DNA from: an uncultured Oscillospiraceae bacterium | Lineage (GTDB): Bacteria > Bacillota > Clostridia > Oscillospirales > Oscillospiraceae | Length of the DNA: 64,000 nt | Reading direction: 5' to 3' | NCBI GenBank assembly: GCA_944385445.1 | Contig: CALWXF010000002.1 | Span: 1 to 64,000 of the forward strand | Shown here: one piece after another, positions 34,301 through 42,727 of the stretch | Layout: the number at the start of each line of letters is the position of its first letter | Numbering within the stretch: the first letter of the stretch is position 1 | The notes under the pieces: model-generated | Told to the model about the DNA's origin: nothing | The model's database searches: none | The model's input: the letters and a program-made list of their open reading frames with translations, nothing else | Made by a program: the position numbers and the translations under genes

Positions 34301-35920
34301 ACCCCCGGCGTGAGCCTCATCTCGCCGCCGCCACACCACGACATCTACTCCATTGAGGACCTGGCTCAGCTCATCTATGACCTGAAAAACGCCAACAAGT
34401 ACGCCCGCATCTCGGTGAAGCTGGTGTCTGAGGCGGGCGTGGGCACCGTGGCCGCTGGCGTGGCCAAGGCGGGGGCCCAGGTAATTTTGATCTCCGGGTA
34501 CGACGGCGGCACCGGAGCTGCCCCCCTGAGCTCCATTTTGGATGCGGGCCTGCCCTGGGAGCTGGGCCTGGCGGAGACCCACCAGACCCTGTTGAAAAAT
34601 GATCTCCGGGACCGGGTGCGCATTGAGACCGACGGCAAACTCATGAGCGGCAAGGATGTGGCCGTGGCCGCCCTGTTGGGCGCCGAGGAGTTCGGCTTTG
34701 CCACCGCCCCCCTGGTCACCCTGGGCTGTGTAATGATGCGGGTGTGCAACCTGGACACCTGCCCTATGGGTGTGGCCACCCAGAACCCGGAACTGCGCCG
34801 TCGGTTTATGGGCAAGCCCGAGTATGTGGAAAACTTCATGCGCTTCATCGCCCAGGAACTGCGGGAGTACATGGCCAAGCTGGGCGTGCGCACGGTGGAC
34901 GAGATGGTGGGCCGCACCGACCTGCTCCGCCAGAGAACCGACCTGACGGGCACCACCGCCAAGGTGGATTTGAGTGGCATTCTGGCCCAGGTCCCGGACA
35001 GCCAGACCATCTTTGACCCCCAGCACGCCTACGACTTCCATCTGGAGCGCACCAAGGACGAGCAGGTGCTGCTCAAGAGCGCCAAGATCAAGGACAGCCT
35101 GTCCAGTGGCCGGGCCCACACCGTGGAGGTACAGCTGTTGAACACCGACCGCAGCTTTGGCACCCTGCTGGGCTCCGAGCTCACCCGCCGTCATCCCCAC
35201 GGCCTGCCCCAGGACACCATCACCGTTCGCTGCCACGGCGCAGGCGGCCAGAGCTTCGGCGCCTTCATTCCCCAGGGCCTCACCCTGGAGCTGGAGGGGG
35301 ACAGCAACGACTACTTCGGCAAGGGCCTGTCCGGCGGTAAGCTGGTGGTGTATCCCCCAAAGCAGGCGAACTTTGTCCCCCATGAGAATATCATCATCGG
35401 CAACGTGGCCCTGTACGGCGCCACCTCCGGCCAGGCCTACATCAACGGTATGGCAGGGGAGCGGTTCTGCGTGCGGAACTCCGGCGCCCGTGCCGTGGTG
35501 GAAGGCGTGGGAGAGCACGGCTGCGAGTATATGACTGGCGGCTGTGTGGTAGTATTGGGCCCCACGGGTAAGAATTTTGCCGCCGGTATGAGCGGCGGCG
35601 TGGTGTACGTGCTGGACGAGGGCAACGCTCTGTACCGGAACCTGAACAAGGGCCAGGTGCTCATGGAGAAGGTGGAGAGCAAGTTCGACCGGGAGGAGCT
35701 GCGGCAGATGCTCCAGGACCATATGGCCGCCACCGGCTCGGAGAAGGCCCGTCAGGTGCTGGACGACTTTGACGCCTATCTGCCTCGGTTCAAGAAGATC
35801 ATTCCCGGGGAATATAAGAAGCTCATGCAGCTCTCTGCCCAATTTGAAGAGCAGGGCATGAGCAGGGAAGAGGCCCAGATCGAGGCGTTCTACGCCAGCG
35901 TGGCAGGAAAGGAAGGTTGA
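31379..35920 (+). CDS. gltB: Glutamate synthase large subunit
   Basis: Large subunit of NADPH-GOGAT, 1513 residues. After a short propeptide the nucleophile Cys-19 (HDNCGIGA) opens the class II glutaminase domain. The central domain and the FMN-binding synthase domain follow (KPGEGGHLPAQKV, HDIYSIEDLAQLIYDLK, GYDGGTGA), with the 3Fe-4S cysteines in CVMMRVCNLDTCPMGV. The C-terminal GXGXG beta-helix ends the chain (GKGLSGGKLVVYP, GAVVEGVGEHGCEYMTGG-like). AAGGGGGAG precedes the ATG. It is followed by gltD with a six-base gap. Confidence 0.97.
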   Translation: MTKPSMQTLYCPQLEHDNCGIGAVVDIHGRKTHQIVADALHIVENLEHRAGKDAQGKTGDGVGILVQISHRFFTKVCAQLDIALGGEREYGVGMFFFPQDELKRSRAMKMFEVIVAKEGLEFLGWRPVPTAPQVLGEKALACMPAIYQGFVKKPQDISAGLAFDRKLYMVRRVFEQSNDNTYVPSLSSRTMVYKGMFLVGQLRTFFLDLQDEDFDSAIALVHSRFSTNTNPSWERAHPNRFIVHNGEINTIRGNADKMQAREETMSTPAFSEDDLTKVLPVIHTDGSDSAMLDNTLEFLVMSGMELPLAVMVAIPEPWSHNDTISQPLRDFYQYYATMMEPWDGPASILFSDGDVMGAVLDRNGLRPSRYYITSDGRLILSSEVGVLPIPEDQIVTKERLHPGKMLLVDTVQGRVYSDQEIKERYAGKEPYGEWLDSNLVELHDLKVPNQPVPPLSREYCARLQMAFGYTYEEYRNSVCSMALNGSEPIGAMGVDTPLAVLSHQYQPLFHYFKQMFAQVTNPPIDSVREKIVTSTTVYAGKNGNLLQEQPENCRVLKINNPILNDLDLLKIKTMNRPGFQVATVSILYYKNTPMDRVLEQLFVQVDKAYRKGATILILSDRGVDENHVAIPSLLAVSAVHKYLVKTKKCTAMSLILESGEPREVHHFACLLGYGACAVNPYLAHATVAQLVQDGLLQKDYYAAVEDYDHAILQGIVKIASKMGISTIQSYQGSQIFECIGISREVIDTYFTGTISRIGGITLEDIAAQADAQHSKAYDPLGLAVNLTLPSVGRHKMRSQGEEHRYNPQTIHLLQQSTRTGDYQMFRQYTAQVDQENFGTLRSLMEFNYPEQGVPLDEVESVESIVTRFKTGAMSYGSISQEAHEALAVAMNHLHGKSNSGEGGESDERLESAGTDHDRSSAIKQVASGRFGVTSRYLVSAKELQIKMAQGAKPGEGGHLPAQKVYPWIAKTRHSTPGVSLISPPPHHDIYSIEDLAQLIYDLKNANKYARISVKLVSEAGVGTVAAGVAKAGAQVILISGYDGGTGAAPLSSILDAGLPWELGLAETHQTLLKNDLRDRVRIETDGKLMSGKDVAVAALLGAEEFGFATAPLVTLGCVMMRVCNLDTCPMGVATQNPELRRRFMGKPEYVENFMRFIAQELREYMAKLGVRTVDEMVGRTDLLRQRTDLTGTTAKVDLSGILAQVPDSQTIFDPQHAYDFHLERTKDEQVLLKSAKIKDSLSSGRAHTVEVQLLNTDRSFGTLLGSELTRRHPHGLPQDTITVRCHGAGGQSFGAFIPQGLTLELEGDSNDYFGKGLSGGKLVVYPPKQANFVPHENIIIGNVALYGATSGQAYINGMAGERFCVRNSGARAVVEGVGEHGCEYMTGGCVVVLGPTGKNFAAGMSGGVVYVLDEGNALYRNLNKGQVLMEKVESKFDREELRQMLQDHMAATGSEKARQVLDDFDAYLPRFKKIIPGEYKKLMQLSAQFEEQGMSREEAQIEAFYASVAGKEG

Positions 35921-35925
35921 GGAAG

Positions 35926-37410
35926 ATGGGAAAGCCCACAGGATTTATGGAATATCAACGGCAGAACGGGCCTTCCGTCCCGCCTCTGGAGCGCATTCAC
36001 ACCTTTGACGAGTTCCACACCACCCTCACCCTCCAGCAGCAACAGCAGCAGGGGGCCCGGTGTATGGACTGCGGCGTCCCCTTCTGTCAGGCGGGGATGA
36101 TGATCGGAGGCATGGCCTCTGGCTGTCCCCTCCACAACCTGGTGCCTGAGATCAACGATCTGGTGTACCACGGCAACTGGGAACAGGCGTATATCCGCCT
36201 CAGCCGCACCCACTGCCTGCCGGAGTTCACTTCACGGGTATGTCCCGCCCTGTGTGAGGCGGCCTGTACCTGCGGGGAATACAGTGAGCCGGTCACCACC
36301 AAGGACAACGAGCGCCAGGTCATTGAGTACGCCTTTGCCCACGGCCTGGTGAGCGGGGAGCCTCCCAAGGTACGCACGGGCAAGCGGGTGGCTGTGGTGG
36401 GCAGCGGCCCGGCCGGGCTGTCTGCGGCGCTGCTGCTCAACCAGCGCGGCCACTCTGTGACGGTGTTCGAGCGCCACGACCGCCCCGGCGGACTGCTACG
36501 GTATGGTATTCCCAATATGAAGCTGGACAAGAAGGTTATCGACCGCCGCATTGCCCTCATGGAGCAGGCGGGGGTGGAATTCCGGTGCAATGTGGACGTG
36601 GGCCGCACGGTCACCGCCCAGGAACTTCTGGAGCAGTACGACCGGGTGATTCTGGCCTGCGGGGCCAGCCAGCCCCGGGACCTGCCGGTACCCGGGCGGG
36701 AGGCCCGGGGGGTGATGTTCGCCGTGGACTTCCTCACCCAGGTGACGAAAGAACTGCTGGACAGCGACTTTCAAGCCGTCCCCACCCACCTGGCCGAGGG
36801 CAAGCAGGTGGTGGTCATCGGCGGCGGCGACACGGGCAACGACTGCGTGGGCACTGCCATCCGCTTGGGTGCAGCGGGGGTGACCCAACTGGAGATGATG
36901 CCCAAGGCCCCGGAGACCCGTACGCCCAGTAACCCCTGGCCCCAGTGGCCCCGGGTGCTGAAGACCGACTACGGCCAGCAGGAGGCCATCGCTGTGTTTG
37001 GCGAAGACCCCCGCCGCTACCAGACCACGGTGAAGGAGTTCAAGCAGGACGCAGAGGGCAAGGTGTGCGGGGCCGTGCTGGTGAGCCTGGAACCCAAAAA
37101 GGACGAGGCCACCGGACGGATGCAGATGGTCCCCGTGGAGGGCAGCGAGGTAGAGGTGCCCGCCGACCTGGTGCTCATCGCCGCAGGCTTTTTGGGCAGT
37201 GAGGAGTATGTGACCCAGGCCTTTGGCGTGGAGCGGGACGGCCGCACCAACGTGGCCACCCAGCCCGGCGGCTATGAGACCAGCGTGGAGCGGGTGTTTA
37301 CCGCCGGAGACATGCACCGGGGCCAATCCCTGGTGGTGTGGGCCATTGCCGAGGGCCGGGAAGCGGCCCGGGCGGTGGATACCTCCCTCATGGGATACAG
37401 CAACCTATAA
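35926..37410 (+). CDS. gltD: Glutamate synthase small subunit
   Basis: NADPH-dependent FAD protein of 494 residues that feeds electrons to GltB. The N-terminal cysteine clusters CMDCGVPFC and CPLHN, then CPALCEAACTC, bind 4Fe-4S centres. The FAD-binding VVGSGPAGLSAALLLNQRGHSVTVFE and the NADPH-binding VVIGGGDTGNDCVGTA follow. The ATG chosen is preceded by GAGGAAG; a TTG three codons earlier overlaps the gltB stop and is less likely. The operon ends with a terminator. Confidence 0.96.
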   Translation: MGKPTGFMEYQRQNGPSVPPLERIHTFDEFHTTLTLQQQQQQGARCMDCGVPFCQAGMMIGGMASGCPLHNLVPEINDLVYHGNWEQAYIRLSRTHCLPEFTSRVCPALCEAACTCGEYSEPVTTKDNERQVIEYAFAHGLVSGEPPKVRTGKRVAVVGSGPAGLSAALLLNQRGHSVTVFERHDRPGGLLRYGIPNMKLDKKVIDRRIALMEQAGVEFRCNVDVGRTVTAQELLEQYDRVILACGASQPRDLPVPGREARGVMFAVDFLTQVTKELLDSDFQAVPTHLAEGKQVVVIGGGDTGNDCVGTAIRLGAAGVTQLEMMPKAPETRTPSNPWPQWPRVLKTDYGQQEAIAVFGEDPRRYQTTVKEFKQDAEGKVCGAVLVSLEPKKDEATGRMQMVPVEGSEVEVPADLVLIAAGFLGSEEYVTQAFGVERDGRTNVATQPGGYETSVERVFTAGDMHRGQSLVVWAIAEGREAARAVDTSLMGYSNL

Positions 37411-37419
37411 TCATATAGA

Positions 37420-37459
37420 GAGTCCGGCACGGGGGTATCCTCGTGCCGGACTCCTTTTA
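37420..37459. terminator. Bidirectional terminator of gltBD and TetR gene
   Basis: GAGTCCGGCACG pairs with CGTGCCGGACTC, followed by CTTTTATT on the + strand. Its edge overlaps the last codon of the convergent tetR gene. Confidence 0.85.
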
Positions 37460-38017
37460 TTCCTGTTTTCGGGCTTGTAGCGCTTCCACCAGGGCCCGAG
37501 AGCAGTGCTCGGTGATCTGGGCGATGGCGGCAATGGTGCCTGGGGTGTCGATGGCTTTTCCCTCGCACATGGCGTAGTAGCCTCCGAAAATGGCGAAGTT
37601 GAGATAGACATTGAAGAACAGATCATCCTCATATTGGGGATAGGCCTGAAAAATCCGCTCCTTCAGGGCGGCGTGGAGCTTTACCACGAAGTTGCCCCGT
37701 TGAGGGCCGGAAAACAGCTTGTCAATCCGAGCGGACTGGGCATAAAAGGCCAGAAACAGCTCTTGAGTGAACTCTTTGGGGTGCTCCACTACATATTGAG
37801 GGTGGGGGAGATTGTCCACCACCTGCTGGATCAGTTCCAGCTCCAACTGATCGGACAGATGGTAGATGTCTGTGAAGTGAGTGTAAAAGGTGGACTTGTT
37901 GATTTCCGCCTTTTCACACAGCTCTTTGACCGTGATCTTTTCCAGGGGCTTGTGGGCCCGCAGCTCCATAAAGGCGGTGATGATGCTCCGCCGGGTTTTC
38001 TTGACTCGAATGTCCAT
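37457..38017 (-). CDS. TetR family regulator
   Basis: A 186-residue regulator with the N-terminal TetR helix-turn-helix (residues 8-50; KITVKELCEKAEINKSTFYTHFTDIYHL) and a C-terminal helical domain of the TetR_C-type with ARIDKLFSGPQRGNF. AAAGGA precedes the ATG. It is divergent from glgB, but nothing in the sequence shows that it controls glgB. The ligand is unknown. Confidence 0.88.
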   Translation of the reverse strand: MDIRVKKTRRSIITAFMELRAHKPLEKITVKELCEKAEINKSTFYTHFTDIYHLSDQLELELIQQVVDNLPHPQYVVEHPKEFTQELFLAFYAQSARIDKLFSGPQRGNFVVKLHAALKERIFQAYPQYEDDLFFNVYLNFAIFGGYYAMCEGKAIDTPGTIAAIAQITEHCSRALVEALQARKQE

Positions 38018-38116
38018 ATGTCCCGTCCTTTCCCGACACATTGCCGCAAGGGTTGGTTATCCTACCGTTGGCCTCAGGTGATGGTGTGCAGAGAGGGCTG
38101 CGCCCTGTATACTCCA

Positions 38117-38145
38117 TTATAGTTGGAAAACCGACGAATGTCTAG
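38117..38145 (-). promoter_or_regulatory. Promoter of the TetR gene
   Basis: On the minus strand TAGACA, 17 bp spacer and TATAAT, about 100 bases upstream of the start. On the + strand the same region has only a TATACT without a good -35, so the glgB promoter is unclear. Confidence 0.55.
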
Positions 38146-38163
38146 AAAGGTCAGGAGGTCGCT

Positions 38164-39957
38164 ATGGATTTTTACGGATTTTATACAGGCCAGGAATTTG
38201 AGGCCTATCGCTTTCTCGGCGCACAGGTACAGGGAGATGGCAGTGTCGTCTTCCGCACTTTTGCCCCCAATGCTGCCAGCATCTCGGTGATCGGGGACTT
38301 CAATGGCTGGCAGGGCAGTGAGATGCACAAGATCTACGACGGAAACTTCTGGGAGCTAACCGTTCCCCAGGTGGAGGTGGGGTCCCGGTACAAATTCCGC
38401 ATCACCAGCCAGACCGGGAAGACCATTGACCACTGCGATCCCTACGGATTTGGCAGTGAAAAGCGGCCTCATACTGCCTCCGTGGTCCATACCTTGGACA
38501 GCTACACCTTCCGGGATGGAGCGTGGATGGCCAGCAGGGGAGAACCCTACCGGCAGCCTCTGAATATCTACGAGGTGCACCTGGGGTCGTGGCAGAAAAA
38601 ATCCGATGCTCCCGATGACTGGTATACCTATGAGGAACTGGCTCAGCGGCTCATCCCCTATGTGAAGGAGTGCGGCTACAACTACATTGAACTGATGCCC
38701 CTGGCCGAGCATCCCTGCGATGCGTCCTGGGGGTACCAGGGGACCGGTTTTTTCAGCCCCACCTCCCGCTATGGTGCTCCCAACCAGCTGCGGGCCTTTG
38801 TGGACCAGTGCCACCAAAATCACATCGGGGTCATCATGGACTTTGTCCCGGTGCACTTTGCGGTGGACGACTACGCCCTGTGGAATTATGACGGCACCCC
38901 GCTCTATGAGTACCCCAACACCGCTGTGGGCCGCAGCGAGTGGGGCAGCTGCAATTTCATGCACTCCCGAGGGGAGGTCCGAAGCTTTCTCCAGTCGGCG
39001 GCCCTCTATTGGCTGAAGGAGTTCCATGTGGACGGCCTGCGCATGGATGCGGTGAGCAATCTCATCTACTGGCAGGGAGACCCGGGGCGGGGGGAGAACC
39101 GGGGAGCCATCCAGTTTTTGCAGACTATGAATCAGGGCCTCAAGCAGCGGCAGCCCCACGCCCTGCTCCTTGCGGAGGATTCCTCAACCTATTCTGGTGT
39201 GACCAGGGATGTGGCCCACGGCGGGCTGGGCTTTGACTATAAGTGGGATCTGGGGTGGATGAACGACACCCTGTCCTATTTCCAGACGCCGCCCCAGATG
39301 CGGCCCCAGCACTACCACAAACTTACCTTCTCTATGATGTATTTCTATCAGGAGCGGTATCTGCTCCCCCTGTCCCACGATGAGGTGGTCCACGGCAAGG
39401 CCACCATCCTCCAGAAGATGCATGGGGACTATGAGGAGAAGTTCCCCCAGGCCAGAGCCCTGTACTGTTACATGATGGCCCACCCTGGGAAGAAGCTCAA
39501 TTTTATGGGCAATGAGATCGGGCAGTTCCGGGAGTGGGACGAGGGCAGGGCACAGGACTGGAATCTGCTCCGTTACCCCAAGCATGAGGAGTTGTTCCGG
39601 TTCATCCGGGACTTAAACCACCTGTATCTCAATCACTCCGCCCTGTGGCAGGAGGATGACCGAGAGCAGGGTTTCCGGTGGCTGGACTGCCACCAGGAGG
39701 AGCGATGCATCTACGCCCTGGAGCGGCGCAGCACCACCGAGCGCCTGGTATTCGTGTTCAACTTCTCGGACCAGACCCAGGACAGCTATCTGCTGCCTGT
39801 GGAGGGGTGCGCCGGACTGCGGCCCATCCTCTCCACCCAGTGGGAGGAGTACGGCGGGGGCGTGAAGCGGGACGAGGGCGTCTTGCCCGCCCAGCATAAC
39901 CAAGTTCAACTGCTTCTTCCACCCTATTCCGGGCTGTGCCTGGCAGTGGAAGGATAA
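38164..39957 (+). CDS. glgB: 1,4-alpha-glucan branching enzyme
   Basis: Introduces alpha-1,6 branches in glycogen. At 597 residues it lacks the extra N1 module of long GlgB proteins but has the carbohydrate-binding N-domain (TFAPNAASISVIGDFNGW) and the GH13 core. Conserved regions are DFVPVHF (I), GLRMDAVSNLIYW with the nucleophile Asp (II), LLLAEDSS with the acid Glu (III) and LPLSHDEVVHGK (IV). AGGAGG precedes the ATG. No other glycogen gene is adjacent. A terminator follows. Confidence 0.94.
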   Translation: MDFYGFYTGQEFEAYRFLGAQVQGDGSVVFRTFAPNAASISVIGDFNGWQGSEMHKIYDGNFWELTVPQVEVGSRYKFRITSQTGKTIDHCDPYGFGSEKRPHTASVVHTLDSYTFRDGAWMASRGEPYRQPLNIYEVHLGSWQKKSDAPDDWYTYEELAQRLIPYVKECGYNYIELMPLAEHPCDASWGYQGTGFFSPTSRYGAPNQLRAFVDQCHQNHIGVIMDFVPVHFAVDDYALWNYDGTPLYEYPNTAVGRSEWGSCNFMHSRGEVRSFLQSAALYWLKEFHVDGLRMDAVSNLIYWQGDPGRGENRGAIQFLQTMNQGLKQRQPHALLLAEDSSTYSGVTRDVAHGGLGFDYKWDLGWMNDTLSYFQTPPQMRPQHYHKLTFSMMYFYQERYLLPLSHDEVVHGKATILQKMHGDYEEKFPQARALYCYMMAHPGKKLNFMGNEIGQFREWDEGRAQDWNLLRYPKHEELFRFIRDLNHLYLNHSALWQEDDREQGFRWLDCHQEERCIYALERRSTTERLVFVFNFSDQTQDSYLLPVEGCAGLRPILSTQWEEYGGGVKRDEGVLPAQHNQVQLLLPPYSGLCLAVEG

Positions 39958-39960
39958 ACA

Positions 39961-40001
39961 GCAGCAAGGCCTGGAATCGCTGGGATTTCAGGCCTTGTTG
40001 C
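39961..40001 (+). terminator. Terminator of glgB
   Basis: GCA-CAAGGCCTG pairs with CAGGCCTTG-TGC. The T-run is weak. Confidence 0.6.
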
Positions 40002-40069
40002 ACATGAGTGGGGCGTTTTCAGAAGAGGGAATGAAGGGGGCGTAGTATGGAGAATTCGTTGCTTTTTGG

Positions 40070-40107
40070 AAAAGAAAAAGTCCTGAACACTTCTGTGTTC
40101 AGGACTT
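40070..40107 (-). terminator. Terminator of the minus-strand tRNA-Ala
   Basis: On the minus strand AAAGTCCTGAACAC-AGAA-GTGTTCAGGACTTT, followed by TTCTTTT. Confidence 0.88.
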
Positions 40108-40183
<76 letters not shown>

Positions 40184-40229
40184 AAGTTGCTGTTCAGTTT
40201 TGCGGCGGTCTCTCGTGCCGACAAAAGGG

Positions 40230-40258
40230 AGTATATCAGAGCGGGGGAGGTTTGTCAA
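40230..40258 (-). promoter_or_regulatory. Promoter of the minus-strand tRNA-Ala
   Basis: On the minus strand TTGACA (40253-40258), 17 bp, TATACT (40230-40235). Confidence 0.82.
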
Positions 40259-40520
40259 CAAGAAAATACAAAAAATCTAAAATTTTTTCTAGAGCCTGTA
40301 GGTCCCTGCTTTCCAGCCCCATTTACCTGGGAAAAAACGTAGGAAGAGGGGGATGGGAAAGAGGCTGTCCCGGGAGGAGGATTTGACGGCTGAGGATGAA
40401 TGGTTTGGTGGGCCAATCACATGCGCTGCCGGATGTCTGTATAGTTCTATTATAGAGGTATATAAAAGGCACTGTTGGGGCTGTTTTGGCTTGTGCAAAA
40501 AAATCTGAAAGTTTTTGAAA
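40259..40520. other. AT-rich gap between divergent tRNA genes
   Basis: No gene, conserved RNA or strong repeat is seen here apart from A/T-rich runs. It separates the two tRNA promoters. Confidence 0.6.
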
Positions 40521-40527
40521 AAAGGTC

Positions 40528-40556
40528 TTGACTTTTCTTGCACCCCCTGTTATACT
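40528..40556 (+). promoter_or_regulatory. Promoter of the plus-strand tRNA-Ala
   Basis: TTGACT (40528-40533), 17 bp, TATACT (40551-40556). Confidence 0.82.
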
Positions 40557-40599
40557 AATATTCGTTCCGCAGGGGACACGACAAAAACGAATACGACCT

Positions 40600-40675
<76 letters not shown>

Positions 40676-40710
40676 AAAGACCTGGAACCATTTGGTTTCA
40701 GGTCTTTTAC
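40676..40710 (+). terminator. Terminator of the plus-strand tRNA-Ala
   Basis: AAAAGACCTG-AACC-ATTT-GGTT-CAGGTCTTTTA directly after the CCA end. Confidence 0.85.
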
Positions 40711-40803
40711 TTTCTCTCCGTGTGTTGCATTTGGGTAGGCCCCAGGATATCATGACCATAACAAAGGGAGCGGATAAAGCCCGAGGAGCAAGAGGTGATA
40801 AAG

Positions 40804-40980
40804 ATGAAGCATTTGAAACGATTCCTGTTGCTATTGATTGCTTTGTTTGTAGGTGCTGGACTGGGCCATATCCTGTTGTCGGAATTTGAACCGCTGCGGC
40901 TGATTGCTTTTCTTGTGCTGTGTTTGGCTTTGGGGGAACTGTTCTATCAGATTGATCAAAGAACGCAAGATCAATCGTGA
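40804..40980 (+). CDS. Small two-helix membrane protein
   Basis: A 58-residue protein made of two hydrophobic helices (RFLLLLIALFVGAGLGHILL and LIAFLVLCLALGELFYQI) with charged ends. AGAGGTG stands before the ATG. No family recognised. The hydrophobic pattern and ribosome binding site support coding. Confidence 0.5.
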   Translation: MKHLKRFLLLLIALFVGAGLGHILLSEFEPLRLIAFLVLCLALGELFYQIDQRTQDQS

Positions 40981-41091
40981 GCGTGGGGAGCCGTTGCATC
41001 TGACAAACTCTTTACCGTACCTGGGTGGCTCTGTTTACCTGTGTGTGCTATGATTTCCTTATCCGATGCCATGGAGAGAGGGAGCCGGAAG

Positions 41092-41352
41092 ATGAGAAAG
41101 CTACAGATGTGGGATTTGGCCTCTGCACTAGTGTTTTTGGCGGGGGCCGTACTGTTTGGCGTGCCCTGTTTTCGGTATGAGGTGGTGACACCGCTATCCG
41201 GGCTTGGTGCTCTGGTTGCAGTGGTTGGAGTGATTATGGGTCTCGTGAAGGTTCGGTGCCCGTGTTGCGGCGCCTTTCTAGGTGCTCTTGTGTCTCCCAA
41301 ACGTCCCTTTTGCCCCAAATGTGGGCGCAATTTGGAAAAAGTGCTGCGATGA
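41092..41352 (+). CDS. Small membrane protein with zinc ribbon
   Basis: An 86-residue protein with two membrane segments (LASALVFLAGAVLFGVPCF and LGALVAVVGVIMGL), then a zinc-ribbon with the pairs CPCC and CPKC at about residues 61-77. GGAGCCGGAAG precedes the ATG. The small membrane gene upstream is 111 bases away. Function unknown. Confidence 0.65.
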   Translation: MRKLQMWDLASALVFLAGAVLFGVPCFRYEVVTPLSGLGALVAVVGVIMGLVKVRCPCCGAFLGALVSPKRPFCPKCGRNLEKVLR

Positions 41353-41392
41353 ACAAAGCTCTGGAATCTGCCACAGGTTCCAGAGCTTTGTT
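41352..41392. terminator. Bidirectional terminator
   Basis: AACAAAGCTCTGGAA pairs with TTCCAGAGCTTTGTT. Its 3' edge touches the stop codon of the convergent tspO gene. Confidence 0.8.
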
Positions 41393-41865
41393 TATCGGTT
41401 GAGCCAGAAAATTCCCAAGTTGAGATACCCAGCAAAGGCCACCCACGCCAGATAGGGCAGCATCAGCCAGAACGTGCGGCGGTCCAGGGCGGAAAATTGC
41501 AGGGTGGTGAGGAGAATGAGGCACCACAGCAGCACCAGCCAGAAAAAGGACACCAGATACAGCCCCAGGTTGAAAAAGAGAATGGACCATAGAAAGTTGA
41601 ACCCCAACTGGATGCCGTAGAAGATGAGGGCCCGCTTGACCGGCTTTTCCGGGCCCTGGGACCGGACTACCAAATAGGAGGCAATCCCCATCAGGACAAA
41701 GAGCACTGTCCACACCACGGGAAACAGCCAACCCGGCGGGGCGAGGGGCGGCTGATTGAGGGCCTGGAAGTCCTCCATGGCGCCCCGGGTCACCCAGCCG
41801 GACAGGCCGCCCACTGCCAGGGGGATACCAATGCACAACACCAATTGGCCCAATTTGTGACGCAT
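41392..41865 (-). CDS. TspO/MBR family protein
   Basis: A 157-residue five-helix membrane protein of the TspO (peripheral benzodiazepine receptor-like) family. It has GGLSGWVTRG at the start of helix 1, PPLAPPGWLFPVVWTVLFVLMGIASYLV, and the helix 3 segment GIQLGFNFLWSILFFNLGLYLVSFFWLVLLW. The start used has AGGTGCTGGGA upstream. Such proteins bind porphyrins. No partner gene indicates its local role. Confidence 0.93.
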   Translation of the reverse strand: MRHKLGQLVLCIGIPLAVGGLSGWVTRGAMEDFQALNQPPLAPPGWLFPVVWTVLFVLMGIASYLVVRSQGPEKPVKRALIFYGIQLGFNFLWSILFFNLGLYLVSFFWLVLLWCLILLTTLQFSALDRRTFWLMLPYLAWVAFAGYLNLGIFWLNR

Positions 41866-41921
41866 TCCCAGCACCTCCGTTGCGGCTATTGTATGCTGCG
41901 TCGGGGGCAATTATGCAAACA

Positions 41922-41958
41922 AACACCCCGTGGACTACGGAACGGTCCACGGGGTGTT
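41922..41958 (-). terminator. Terminator of the ybaN-type gene
   Basis: AACACCCCGTGGAC pairs with GTCCACGGGGTGTT directly beyond the ybaN stop. Confidence 0.7.
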
Positions 41959-41961
41959 GCG

Positions 41962-42378
41962 TTAGGCCTGAGGGGCGGCTTCGTCCAGTTTGCGATAATG
42001 CTCTGCCTGGGCGGGGGAGAGGGTCTTGATGCCGAAGATAAAGAAGAGAATGTGGAACAGCCACACACAGCCCAGGATGATGCGGCCCACCGGGACGCTG
42101 CCCATCATGAAAAAGCCGATGGACATCACCAGGGTGACCGTGACCATGATGCGCAGTTTGGTGCTCCAGGTCATGCCCCGGCCTTTGGCAAAACTCTCCA
42201 GATTGTTTTTATACAGTTTGGTGGAGGTGAACCAGTTGTGCAGCCGCTGAGAACTGCGGGCAAAGCAGTAGGCCGCCAGCATCAAAAAGGGAAAGGCGGG
42301 GAGCAGGGGCAGCACAGCGCCAACGGCGCCCAGTACCAGACCAATACAGCCGAATAGGATATAGAGCACTTTTTTCAT
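41962..42378 (-). CDS. YbaN family (DUF454) membrane protein
   Basis: A 138-residue protein of the DUF454 family. It has GLVLGAVGAVLPLLPAFPFLMLAAYCFARSSQRLHNWF at the N-terminus, which is the family signature, with three or four membrane segments. The ATG is preceded by CAGGAG. It follows the YgbA-type gene by four bases on the same strand and is probably last in the CydDC-YgbA-YbaN unit. Function unknown. Confidence 0.9.
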   Translation of the reverse strand: MKKVLYILFGCIGLVLGAVGAVLPLLPAFPFLMLAAYCFARSSQRLHNWFTSTKLYKNNLESFAKGRGMTWSTKLRIMVTVTLVMSIGFFMMGSVPVGRIILGCVWLFHILFFIFGIKTLSPAQAEHYRKLDEAAPQA

Positions 42379-42382
42379 GGTA

Positions 42383-42727
42383 TCATCTCCTGTTTTGTCT
42401 TTGTTTCTCTCTTATGCTCTCCCACAGGTGGTGCAGGGCCAGAATGGGGTGGTGGAGGAGCATCCGGGGCCCGGCGTAGCGCATGACCTGCCGAATTTGC
42501 TGGGCCATGTCCTTCCGGTAACAGTGCACTTTGCAGTTGGAGCAGAAGGTTTTCATCTCCATAAAGGGGCATTTGTCGCTGCGCTCCATGGCGTAGTTCT
42601 TCAGCGCCTGGCACTGGGGACACAGCTGCCCGGTGGGGGTGTGGTGGACGCCGTGGCAATAGATGGCGATCATCTGCCCCACCACCTTCTGCTCCCGCTG
42701 GCGTTTTTTCTCCACTGCGGAGGCCAT
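42383..42727 (-). CDS. Nitrous oxide-stimulated promoter (YgbA) family protein
   Basis: A 114-residue cysteine-rich cytosolic protein. The pattern IYCHGVHHTPTGQLCPQCQALKNYAMERSDKCPF...TFCSNCKVHCYR and the tail RQVMRYAGPRMLLHHPILALHHL match YgbA proteins, which are induced by nitric oxide stress in enteric bacteria. The seven cysteines could bind a metal or iron-sulfur cluster. Its start overlaps the ABC permease stop by four bases, linking it to the CydDC-like pair. Confidence 0.85.
   Translation of the reverse strand: MASAVEKKRQREQKVVGQMIAIYCHGVHHTPTGQLCPQCQALKNYAMERSDKCPFMEMKTFCSNCKVHCYRKDMAQQIRQVMRYAGPRMLLHHPILALHHLWESIREKQRQNRR

Noticed and set aside
32594-35842. A 1082-codon open frame on the minus strand opposite gltB
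   Set aside because: Antisense shadow of glutamate synthase, no start site or recognisable domain.
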